The position numbers were made by a program, and so were the translations under genes. A stretch of DNA of 7,406 nt from Cyclobacteriaceae bacterium (lineage in GTDB: Bacteria > Bacteroidota > Bacteroidia > Cytophagales > Cyclobacteriaceae), in contig JALOMY010000140.1 of NCBI GenBank assembly GCA_025455225.1, positions 1-7,406 of the forward strand. The letters run 5' to 3'. Shown piece after piece: positions 1 to 6,676 of this stretch (the first letter of the stretch is position 1; every line of letters begins with the position of its first letter). Under the pieces are notes generated by a model. The model did not search any database. It was not told the origin of the DNA and saw only the letters and a list, made by a program, of their open reading frames with translations.

Positions 1-942
1 TGGATTGATGGCAACACCGGAAAAGTGATTCCATTCAGCACCAATGATAATGGTGGTGACCTGGTTGAAACAGCATTTTTAGTTCAGGGCCTGATTACAT
101 TCAGGCAATATCTTAATCCGGGTGTAACCGAAGAGAATAACCTGATCAACCGCATCAACACCTTGTGGCAGGGCGTTGAGTGGGATTGGTACAGGCAAAA
201 CAACCAGAACACGTTATACTGGCATTGGTCACCCGACAAAGGCTGGGCAATGAACATGCAGATTAAGGGATGGAACGAAGCCTTAATTATCTATGTGCTG
301 GCAGCATCATCACCTACACACTCGGTTCCCAAAATTGTTTACGACAATGGCTGGGCTAGCAACGGTGGCATGAAGAACGGAAACAGCTACGAAGGCATTC
401 CGCTTCCGCTGGGACCCTCGTATGGCGGGCCCTTATTCTTTGCTCATTATTCTTTCCTGGGCCTGGATCCGCGGGGTTTATCCGATGTGTATTGCACCGA
501 TTACCTGGTGCAGAATCAAAATCATAGCTTAATTAATGAAGCATACTGCATTCGCAATCCCAATAAATTTGTAGGCTATAGCGAAGACTGCTGGGGATTG
601 ACCGCCAGTGATAACCAGGCCGGTTATTCCGCCCACTCGCCAACGAACGATTTAGGTGTGATTACACCTACCGCAGCATTATCTTCATTTCCCTATACGC
701 CCGATGAATCAATGAAGGCATTGAAATTTTTCTATTATACATTAGGCGACCGGTTGTGGGGACAATATGGATTTTATGATGCATTTAATTTAACTGCCGG
801 CTGGACAGCCAATTCTTTTCTGGCGATTGATCAGGGACCCATCATCATCATGATTGAAAATCACCGCACAGGCTTATTATGGGATTTGTTCATGTCAGCA
901 CCGGAAGTTCAGTCGGGTTTAACTTCGTTGGGATTTAATTGA
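1..942 (+). CDS. GH144-type glucanase (glycoamylase-like family), 5'-truncated by the window edge
   Basis: The reading frame is open from base 1, so 313 C-terminal residues are visible and the true start lies outside the window. The GTG at position 25 is internal, because upstream codons already align with the downstream paralogue. Compared with that 440-residue paralogue, about 123 N-terminal residues are missing. Visible family blocks are GGDLVETAF (visible residues 18-26), YWHWSP, WNEALIIYVLAASSPTH, GGPLFFAHYSFLGLDPRGL, EDCWGL, TPTAALSSFPYTP and AIDQGP. The acidic residues D20, E23, E93 and D277 are all kept and match those of the paralogue. Two cysteines around EDCWGL (C183, C197) are shared and could form a disulfide in an exported protein. 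The family includes endo-beta-1,2-glucanase (Chitinophaga SGL) and related sophorose-releasing enzymes. The beta-1,2-glucan substrate is therefore inferred from family, and endo versus exo action cannot be told. It heads the visible operon and ends 36 bp before the next gene. Confidence 0.87.
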   Translation, partial: WIDGNTGKVIPFSTNDNGGDLVETAFLVQGLITFRQYLNPGVTEENNLINRINTLWQGVEWDWYRQNNQNTLYWHWSPDKGWAMNMQIKGWNEALIIYVLAASSPTHSVPKIVYDNGWASNGGMKNGNSYEGIPLPLGPSYGGPLFFAHYSFLGLDPRGLSDVYCTDYLVQNQNHSLINEAYCIRNPNKFVGYSEDCWGLTASDNQAGYSAHSPTNDLGVITPTAALSSFPYTPDESMKALKFFYYTLGDRLWGQYGFYDAFNLTAGWTANSFLAIDQGPIIIMIENHRTGLLWDLFMSAPEVQSGLTSLGFN

Positions 943-953
943 AATCGCTTTCA
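940..953. promoter_or_regulatory. LacI-family operator-like palindrome (cre-like)
   Basis: TGAAATCGCTTTCA has five-base arms around a central CG and fits the general LacI/GalR operator pattern TGAAAnCGnTTTCA. One further base pair extends it to TTGAAA/TTTCAA at 939-954. It overlaps the TGA stop (940-942) of the first glucanase gene and lies 25 bp before the ATG of the second. LacI-type regulators commonly control sugar-use genes, so an internal, sugar-responsive control point is plausible. No clear promoter accompanies it and no LacI gene is in the window, so binding is inferred from sequence pattern alone. Confidence 0.42.
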
Positions 954-978
954 AAATCTTGGAATTAAGAAACACATT

Positions 979-2301
979 ATGAAATTAATTTATTTCCTGT
1001 TTGTATCGGTAATCCTGTTGTCAGGTTGCCAGTCCAGGCAAGAGCCACAACAGGCTGTTATCAGCGATGATTCACTGATGACCTTAGCGCAATACCAAAC
1101 CTTTCAATATTTCTGGGACAATGCCGAACCTACCTCGGGCCTTGCCCGGGAGCGAACACATATGGACAACATCTATCCGGATAATGACCAGCACATTGTA
1201 ACCACGGGTGGCTCCGGATTTGGTTTGATGGCCATACTGGTGGGAATCGAACGTGGCTTCATTACCCGCGAGCAGGGATTTCAACGATTTAATCACATCG
1301 TTCATTTTCTGGATACAGCCGATCGTTTTCATGGAGCCTGGCCGCACTGGTTGAATGGTGAAACCGGAAAAGTAAAACCATTCAGTCCTAAAGATGATGG
1401 TGGCGACCTGGTGGAAACGGCATTTCTTGTTCAGGGCCTTCTGGCGGTGCGTGAATATTTCAAAGATGGAAATGAGGATGAGAAAAAACTGGCAGCCAAC
1501 ATTGATGAGCTGTGGCGAGGTGTGGAGTGGGATTGGTACACCAACGGAAAAGATGTGTTATACTGGCACTGGTCGCCTGCACACAATTGGGAAATGAATT
1601 TTCCGGTAGGAGGGTATAATGAATGTCTTATCATGTATGTACTGGCGGCTTCATCGCCTACCCATCCGATCAAGCCGGAAGTGTACCATAAAGGATGGGC
1701 CCGCAGTGGTGCCATTAAAACGGATCAAAAATTTTATGACCTGGAAACGGTGCTCGACCATTACGAGCATAACGACTTCCCGGTGGGTCCGTTGTTCTGG
1801 GCACATTATTCGTATTTAGGATTGGATCCGCGCAACCTGAAAGATCAGTATGGCGATTACTGGAAACTCAATCAGAATCATGCCCTTATCCATTACCGGT
1901 ATTGTGTTGACAACCCTAAGAACTTTGAAGGATATGGTGAAGATTGCTGGGGTTTAACGTCCAGTTACTCCATGATTGGTTATGCCGGGCACAATCCATC
2001 CGAAGACCTGGGTGTAATTTCACCCACCGCTGCGTTGTCTTCATTTCCATACACTCCGGAAGAAAGCATGAAGTTTCTGAAATTTATCTACAATCCTTCC
2101 CGCGACAGCCTGGTGGGAGACTATGGTCCGTATGACGCATTTAGTTTTTCAGCGAAATGGTATCTGCCGCGTTACCTGGCTATTGACCAGGGCCCTATTC
2201 CGGTCATGATCGAAAATTACCGAACGGGTCTTCTATGGAAGTTATTTATGAATGCACCGGAAGTGAAGGAGGGATTGAACAAGCTTGGTTTCACTTATTA
2301 A
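979..2301 (+). CDS. GH144-type beta-1,2-glucanase, lipoprotein
   Basis: This is a complete 440-residue protein of the glycoamylase-like/GH144 family, whose characterised bacterial members hydrolyse linear beta-1,2-glucan to sophoro-oligosaccharides. A short hydrophobic leader ends in the lipobox LSGC with Cys17, so it should be a lipidated periplasmic or surface protein. The rest resembles the family's (alpha/alpha)6-barrel. The acidic residues D143 and E146 (GGDLVETAF), E215 (NECLIMY) and D403 (AIDQGP) lie in conserved blocks. By recollection they match the cleft acids studied in Chitinophaga SGL, but I could not align them. Cys309 and Cys323 flank GYGEDCWGL as in the upstream paralogue. Identity to that paralogue is roughly 60% by eye, so this is an old tandem duplication. 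The segment at residues 250-270 is clearly different and longer, and may reshape the substrate cleft. The ATG is preceded by an A-rich leader (ttaagaaacacatt) and not by a strong Shine-Dalgarno, which is normal for Bacteroidota. The GH3 gene follows after 9 bp. Confidence 0.9.
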   Translation: MKLIYFLFVSVILLSGCQSRQEPQQAVISDDSLMTLAQYQTFQYFWDNAEPTSGLARERTHMDNIYPDNDQHIVTTGGSGFGLMAILVGIERGFITREQGFQRFNHIVHFLDTADRFHGAWPHWLNGETGKVKPFSPKDDGGDLVETAFLVQGLLAVREYFKDGNEDEKKLAANIDELWRGVEWDWYTNGKDVLYWHWSPAHNWEMNFPVGGYNECLIMYVLAASSPTHPIKPEVYHKGWARSGAIKTDQKFYDLETVLDHYEHNDFPVGPLFWAHYSYLGLDPRNLKDQYGDYWKLNQNHALIHYRYCVDNPKNFEGYGEDCWGLTSSYSMIGYAGHNPSEDLGVISPTAALSSFPYTPEESMKFLKFIYNPSRDSLVGDYGPYDAFSFSAKWYLPRYLAIDQGPIPVMIENYRTGLLWKLFMNAPEVKEGLNKLGFTY

Positions 2302-2310
2302 TCGTATACT

Positions 2311-4593
2311 ATGAAATGGTTCTATAGCTTTTCGGCTGTCGTGTTCATTGCACTGTCAGCCTGTACCACATCAACAACATCCACTTCCAGCGCAGATGAA
2401 AAAATTGATTCACTGATGGCACTGATGACACTCGAAGAAAAAATCGGCCAGTTGAATCTTCCTTCTGCTGGCCAGTTTACAACGGGAGAAGCGGAGAGTT
2501 CCGATATCGCGAAAAAGATTGAACAAGGGCTTGTGGGTGGATTATTCAATATTAAATCAGTGCCCGCAATTCGGGAAATGCAATCCATCGCAGTAGAAAA
2601 AAGCCGGTTGAAAATACCCTTGTTATTCGCAATGGATGTGATACACGGATATGAGTCTGTATTCCCGATTCCGCTGGGATTAAGTTGCACATGGGATATG
2701 GAACTGATCGAAAAGACAGCCCGAATGGCGGCCCAGGAAGCCAGTGCCGATGGTATTAATTTGACGTTTTCACCCATGGTTGATCTATCCCGCGATGCCC
2801 GTTGGGGCCGCATATCCGAAGGAAGCGGGGAAGATCCCTTTCTTGGTTCTGAAATCGCGCGGGCGATGGTTCGCGGTTACCAGGGCGATGATCTGACAGC
2901 GAATAATACCATTATGTCGTGCGTAAAACACTATGCCTTATACGGAGCATCTGAAGCCGGCCTGGATTATAATACCGTAGACATGAGCCGGAATCGCATG
3001 TACAACGAGTATTTTCCTCCCTACAAAGCGGCAGTTGATGCCGGTGCCGGAAGTATAATGGCTTCATTTAATGAGATTGATGGAATTCCGGCTACGGCCA
3101 ATAAATGGTTGCTCACCGATGTACTGCGTACCCAATGGGGGTTCAAGGGATTTGTAGTTTCCGATTATACCGGTGTAAGTGAAATGGTTGATCATGGTTA
3201 TGGAAATATCCAGGAAGTTTCTGCGAAAGCATTGGCTGCCGGTTTGGATATGGACATGGTAAGCGAAGGTTTACTGAATACATTAGCCCAATCATTGAAG
3301 GAGGGAAAAATTACAGAGCAGCAAATCAATGCAGCTTGTCGCAGAATCCTGGAAGCGAAATTTAAACTCGGTTTGTTTGATGATCCGTACCGGTATTGCG
3401 ATGAGAATCGTGCGAAGAATGAAATCTTCACTGCGGAAAATCGTGCGTTTGCCCGAAAAGTGGCATCCGAAAGTTTTGTGCTCCTGAAAAATCAGAACAA
3501 CCTGTTGCCGTTGAAAAGGACAGGAACCATTGCCCTGGTGGGTCCATTGGCGGATGCCAGTAACCAGATGTCGGGAACGTGGAGTGTTGCGGCACGCCAT
3601 AATGAGTCCATTTCACTTTTAAAGGGATTGCAAAATGCAGTCGGCAACCAGGCGAAAGTTATTTATGCCAAAGGATCTAACCTGGATGCAGACTCCATAT
3701 TCGAAGCAAAGGCAACACTCTTTGGCAAAACTTTGCATCGCGATCCGCGCCCGGCTGACGTAATCCGGGAGGAAGCGGTGCGCATAGCGCGTAATGCCGA
3801 TGTGATTGTTGCTGCTGTGGGTGAATCGGCCGAGATGAGTGGTGAGTCATCAAGCCGGACGGATATTGGTATTCCTGAAACACAGCGCGATTTGTTGAAA
3901 GCACTTTTAAAAACCGGTAAGCCGGTTGTATTGGTTTTATTCACTGGTCGCCCGCTAACGATTAAATGGGAGAGTGAAAATTTCCCGGCCATTCTCAACG
4001 TATGGTTTGGAGGGAGTGAAGCGGGAGATGCCATTGCCGATGTATTGTTTGGCGATGTCAATCCTTCAGGTAAACTCTCAACCACTTTTCCGCAGCATGT
4101 GGGCCAGGTTCCAATCTATTATGCACACAAAAACACAGGTCGGCCACTGGGCGAAGGAAAATGGTTTTCGAAGTTTCGTACCAATTACCTGGATGTTTCC
4201 AACGATCCGGTATACCCGTTTGGCTATGGGTTGAGTTACACTACATTCAGTTACAGCGATCCGAAGCTGGATAAAGCTTCTATTACGCTGGATGAATCGA
4301 TCACCGTTTCGGTGGAGATTACCAATACAGGGAATCGCGATGGAGCAGAAGTAGTACAACTCTACATTCGCGACCTGGTAGGATCTGTCACACGGCCCGT
4401 CAAAGAATTAAAAGCGTTTAGAAAGATTACACTTAAAGCAGGTGAGAAACAAACAGTTAGTTTTACCTTATCCAAAAATGATCTATCCTTTTATAATTCT
4501 GATCTGAACTTTGTTGCCGAACCAGGCGACTTTGAAGTCTTTGTCGGAGGTGATTCTCAGAACGTTAAGAAGACAACGTTTACACTGAAATAA
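2311..4593 (+). CDS. bglX: GH3 beta-glucosidase, BglX-like lipoprotein
   Basis: This 760-residue protein has the usual length and order of BglX-type GH3 enzymes, which release glucose from the non-reducing end of beta-gluco-oligosaccharides. The leader ends in LSAC with Cys18, pointing to a periplasmic or outer-membrane lipoprotein. The N-terminal barrel (about 35-360) shows AMDVIHGY (D109), RDARWGR (161-167), SEGSGEDP, the KHY pair (K206, H207) and the nucleophile D285 in VVSDY. The alpha/beta sandwich (about 385-640) carries MSGESSSR, where E512 is the likely acid/base, and ends in PFGYGLSYTTF. A fibronectin-III-like domain (about 655-745) closes the protein. A close family member in Bacteroides thetaiotaomicron (BT_3567) prefers sophorose and longer beta-1,2-glucooligosaccharides. 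With GH144 genes directly upstream, the same specificity is likely here but remains inference. The start lies 9 bp after the previous stop with no Shine-Dalgarno, so translational coupling is probable. The gene ends 19 bp before a strong terminator. Confidence 0.93.
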   Translation: MKWFYSFSAVVFIALSACTTSTTSTSSADEKIDSLMALMTLEEKIGQLNLPSAGQFTTGEAESSDIAKKIEQGLVGGLFNIKSVPAIREMQSIAVEKSRLKIPLLFAMDVIHGYESVFPIPLGLSCTWDMELIEKTARMAAQEASADGINLTFSPMVDLSRDARWGRISEGSGEDPFLGSEIARAMVRGYQGDDLTANNTIMSCVKHYALYGASEAGLDYNTVDMSRNRMYNEYFPPYKAAVDAGAGSIMASFNEIDGIPATANKWLLTDVLRTQWGFKGFVVSDYTGVSEMVDHGYGNIQEVSAKALAAGLDMDMVSEGLLNTLAQSLKEGKITEQQINAACRRILEAKFKLGLFDDPYRYCDENRAKNEIFTAENRAFARKVASESFVLLKNQNNLLPLKRTGTIALVGPLADASNQMSGTWSVAARHNESISLLKGLQNAVGNQAKVIYAKGSNLDADSIFEAKATLFGKTLHRDPRPADVIREEAVRIARNADVIVAAVGESAEMSGESSSRTDIGIPETQRDLLKALLKTGKPVVLVLFTGRPLTIKWESENFPAILNVWFGGSEAGDAIADVLFGDVNPSGKLSTTFPQHVGQVPIYYAHKNTGRPLGEGKWFSKFRTNYLDVSNDPVYPFGYGLSYTTFSYSDPKLDKASITLDESITVSVEITNTGNRDGAEVVQLYIRDLVGSVTRPVKELKAFRKITLKAGEKQTVSFTLSKNDLSFYNSDLNFVAEPGDFEVFVGGDSQNVKKTTFTLK

Positions 4594-4612
4594 ACATCCA
4601 ATTAAAGCTTAT

Positions 4613-4656
4613 AATAAAACCGGGCCTTTGTCAACACAGGCCCGGTTTTATTTTTT
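4613..4656. terminator. Bidirectional intrinsic terminator between convergent genes
   Basis: A perfect 15-bp stem pairs 4613-4627 with 4638-4652, with GGGCC/GGCCC at its heart and A/T tracts on the outside. Two more pairs (TG/CA) can form above a T-C mismatch, leaving a TCAA tetraloop. On the plus strand the stem runs into a T-rich tail to 4656. On the minus strand the complementary A-tract of the left arm supplies a T-rich tail. It sits between the GH3 stop at 4593 and the symporter stop at 4709, so it can end both transcripts. Confidence 0.92.
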
Positions 4657-4708
4657 GCGTGAATGTGAAATCTGGTTTAGATCACTTCACAGACCACGGT
4701 TGAATTCA

Positions 4709-6391
4709 TTACCAGAAAACAACGTATAAGATTGTGCACAACAGCAATACAATCGTTGCTCCGATGTTGAACACCGGGCTGGTTTTAAATAATTCTTTAT
4801 CAAGCGGAATGCCCTTGACATCAGCAACTTTGGATTCATACAAACTGATGGCCATGATAATCAGGAAGGATAAAACAGCTGTGAACATCATTTGATCGAG
4901 GAAAGGAATATTCACAAACAAGGCCGATGAAGACCATCCATTCGGTGCCACTTTGAAATACAGGGCAATGGGTATGGATGCAATTACACCCCAGATAGCC
5001 CCATTATTCGTAGCCCGTTTAACAAACAACCCGGAGAGGAACACAGCCAGGATACCCGGGCTCACAAGGCCTGTATATTCCTGGATGAATTGAAACGCCT
5101 GCCCGAGGTTACCCAATAAGGGAGCAATTAGCATGGCCACTACCAGGGCAACAGCCGCTGTGATACGACCAACGGAAACAGTTTGCTTGTCCGTTGCATT
5201 TTTATTGATGTACGGACGGTAAATGTCCATGGTAAAGATCGTGGCCGTTGAATTCAGCATGGAAGCCAGTGAGGAAACAATGGCCGCTGCGAGAGCTGCA
5301 AGCACCAATCCTTTAAGGCCGGCAGGGACAAAGCTTTTAATCAGCCAGGGGTAGGCGTTGTCGTTGATAATGGCACCTTCTTTATTGATAAAACTCGGAT
5401 CAACAGTAGCTGTTGAAAGATCACCCGATGGATCGGCATTTAAAACAAAGGCTACAATTCCCGGAATTACTACAATTAACGGAATGATCATTTTCAGGAA
5501 AGCGGCAAACACAATTCCTTTCTGTGATTCGTCCAGGCTCTTTGCGGCCAGCGTACGCTGAATAATGTATTGATTGAATCCCCAGTAATAGACGTTGGCA
5601 ACCCACATGCCTCCGATCAGAACGGCCAGTCCCGGTAAATCCCACCACGCATCTTTTCCATCCGGTGTGATGATTTCCCCTTTCGAAATGATCATCGAAA
5701 ACTTCTCCGGAACCACTTTATAAATATGCGCTAATCCGTCCAATACATTTCCGTTTGGAGAGACATGCTCCAATGCCAGGTAAGAAGTAATTAAACCGCC
5801 AACAATCAGAAGCACCACTTGAACCACATCCGTCCAGGCAACTGCCGACAATCCACCGTAGAGGGAATAAGCCGCGGCAAACAAACCCAGGCCAATAATG
5901 CTGTACATCATCAAGGCACCGTCACCTTCACCGATTACGGTATCGAGGGTTCTGGCACCGAGGTACATAACCGAAGTGAGGTTAACAAATACGAAAAGGC
6001 AGATCCAGAAAATGGCCAGTATGGTTTTCAGATTGGTGCTGAACCGTTTCTCAACAAATTCAGGAATGGTATAAATGCCTTTCTTGATGAAGATGGGAAG
6101 AAAAAATTTGCCCACGATCAACAACGTGATCGCAGCCATCCATTCATAGGAGGCTATTGCCAGCCCGATGGCAAATCCGGATCCGGACATACCCACAAAT
6201 TGCTCGGCCGATATATTCGCGGCAATCAGGGAAGCCCCGATAGCCCACCAGGGAAGGGCCTTCGAGGCCAGAAAATAATCCTCCGCATTTTTTTGATGCC
6301 CTTTTTTATCGCGCGAAACGTAAAGTCCGATACCCAGAATCAGGGCACAATAGGCAAGAAAAATAAGTGAATCAATAAACTCTAAATGCAT
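4709..6391 (-). CDS. Sodium/sugar symporter, SSS family, vSGLT-like
   Basis: This 560-residue inner-membrane protein couples Na+ influx to uptake of a hexose. It has many hydrophobic segments, consistent with the 14-helix vSGLT topology, and carries long blocks typical of vSGLT: DYFLASK, GASLIAANISAEQF, YTIPEFVEKRF, YSLYGGLSAVAWTDVVQ, NVYYWGFNQYIIQRTLAAK, and AIVSSLASMLNSTATIF. By recollection of the vSGLT structure, sugar-site residues N59, Q64, E83, N266, gate Y269 and K300 are kept, as is the glutamine-rich GQAFQFIQ stretch (430-437). Na+-site residues A57, I60, S373 and S374 are kept too. The vSGLT Ser91 position is Ala86 here. It is convergent with the glycosidase operon, so not co-transcribed with it. 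Importing the glucose released by the GH3 enzyme is the natural role, but galactose or another hexose cannot be excluded. The ATG at 6391 gives the expected short N-terminus before helix one, with no strong Shine-Dalgarno near it. Confidence 0.93.
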   Translation of the reverse strand: MHLEFIDSLIFLAYCALILGIGLYVSRDKKGHQKNAEDYFLASKALPWWAIGASLIAANISAEQFVGMSGSGFAIGLAIASYEWMAAITLLIVGKFFLPIFIKKGIYTIPEFVEKRFSTNLKTILAIFWICLFVFVNLTSVMYLGARTLDTVIGEGDGALMMYSIIGLGLFAAAYSLYGGLSAVAWTDVVQVVLLIVGGLITSYLALEHVSPNGNVLDGLAHIYKVVPEKFSMIISKGEIITPDGKDAWWDLPGLAVLIGGMWVANVYYWGFNQYIIQRTLAAKSLDESQKGIVFAAFLKMIIPLIVVIPGIVAFVLNADPSGDLSTATVDPSFINKEGAIINDNAYPWLIKSFVPAGLKGLVLAALAAAIVSSLASMLNSTATIFTMDIYRPYINKNATDKQTVSVGRITAAVALVVAMLIAPLLGNLGQAFQFIQEYTGLVSPGILAVFLSGLFVKRATNNGAIWGVIASIPIALYFKVAPNGWSSSALFVNIPFLDQMMFTAVLSFLIIMAISLYESKVADVKGIPLDKELFKTSPVFNIGATIVLLLCTILYVVFW

Positions 6392-6431
6392 AACAGGTAA
6401 GGCTTAAGTATCCTTGAAATATAGGGATTTA

Positions 6432-6446
6432 TCTCATTTTATGAGA
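6432..6446. promoter_or_regulatory. Inverted repeat upstream of the symporter gene
   Basis: TCTCAT and ATGAGA form perfect 6-bp arms around TTT. They are flanked by AGGG (6423-6426) and CCCT (6447-6450), which could pair further with a bulge. It lies 41 bp before the symporter ATG, next to the minus-strand -7-like string, where an operator would be expected. It could equally be a chance AT-rich palindrome. Confidence 0.35.
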
Positions 6447-6626
6447 CCCTAAATAGGATGAAATCCAACTGGTGAAATCACGGATTTACTGGTTAGCCCA
6501 TGAATATTTTTCAGTTCCGCGACTTCAGTCTTTCACTAAAAAAAGACAAAATGACTCAATCCTGATTACAATAGGTTAAAAATCAAGTCATTATGGCCTG
6601 ATTGCAGGTAAGGCACATTTTTTCCT

Positions 6627-6663
6627 AAGGAGAAGTTGAATGTTAATTCAATGTTCAACCTAA
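6627..6663 (+). other. Possible leader mini-ORF with a consensus Shine-Dalgarno
   Basis: AAGGAG at 6627-6632 stands 7 nt before an ATG at 6640, which opens a seven-codon frame (MLIQCST) ending at TAA 6661-6663. This is ideal spacing in a genome region where no other start has a good Shine-Dalgarno. The mini-ORF is out of frame with the heat-shock gene, whose ATG lies 13 nt after its stop. It could act as a translated leader that opens the hairpin at 6635-6659, or the purine tract could serve the downstream gene across a folded hairpin. Expression is not shown by sequence alone. Confidence 0.35.
6635..6659 (+). repeat. AU-rich hairpin in the leader of the heat-shock gene
   Basis: GTTGAA (6635-6640) and TTCAAC (6654-6659) are perfect 6-bp inverted arms. 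An alternative fold pairs TTGAA (6636-6640) with TTCAA (6647-6651). The same segment holds the direct repeat AATGTT at 6639-6644 and 6650-6655, spaced 11 bp or one helical turn. It may be an RNA switch element or a DNA-binding site; neither is proven. It ends 17 nt before the heat-shock ATG. Confidence 0.4.
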
Positions 6664-6676
6664 AAAATTTACCATT

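Larger units (their letters stand above)
6392..6676. other. Divergent intergenic region with clustered short repeats
   Basis: This 285-bp gap must hold promoters for the symporter (minus) and the small heat-shock gene (plus). No full match to the Bacteroidota promoter pair TTTG...TAnnTTTG is visible on either strand. The nearest -7-like strings are TATATTTC on the minus strand (6423-6416, about 25 nt before the symporter ATG) and TATTTTTC on the plus strand (6505-6512); both lack a convincing partner. Repeats include ACTGGT at 6468-6473 and 6488-6493, GGATTT at 6425-6430 and 6482-6487 with its complement AAATCC at 6461-6466, CCTGATTrCA at 6561-6570 and 6597-6606, and inverted arms AATGACT/AGTCATT at 6550-6556 and 6586-6592. 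No tRNA or convincing extra gene was seen. Confidence 0.6.

Noticed and set aside
25..27. GTG as a start of the first gene
   Set aside because: Codons before it (W, G, T-G-K-V) continue the alignment with the downstream paralogue, so the gene begins upstream of the window.
2322..2813. A 163-codon open frame on the minus strand
   Set aside because: It is antisense to the GH3 N-terminal domain, whose motifs are clear, and has no domain of its own.
5819..6370. A 183-codon open frame on the plus strand
   Set aside because: It lies wholly antisense to the well-supported symporter gene and its translation shows no recognisable domain; it is explained by the codon pattern of the opposite strand.
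6392..6676. CIRCE (HrcA) element upstream of the heat-shock gene
   Set aside because: The TTAGCACTC/GAGTGCTAA arms are absent on both strands.
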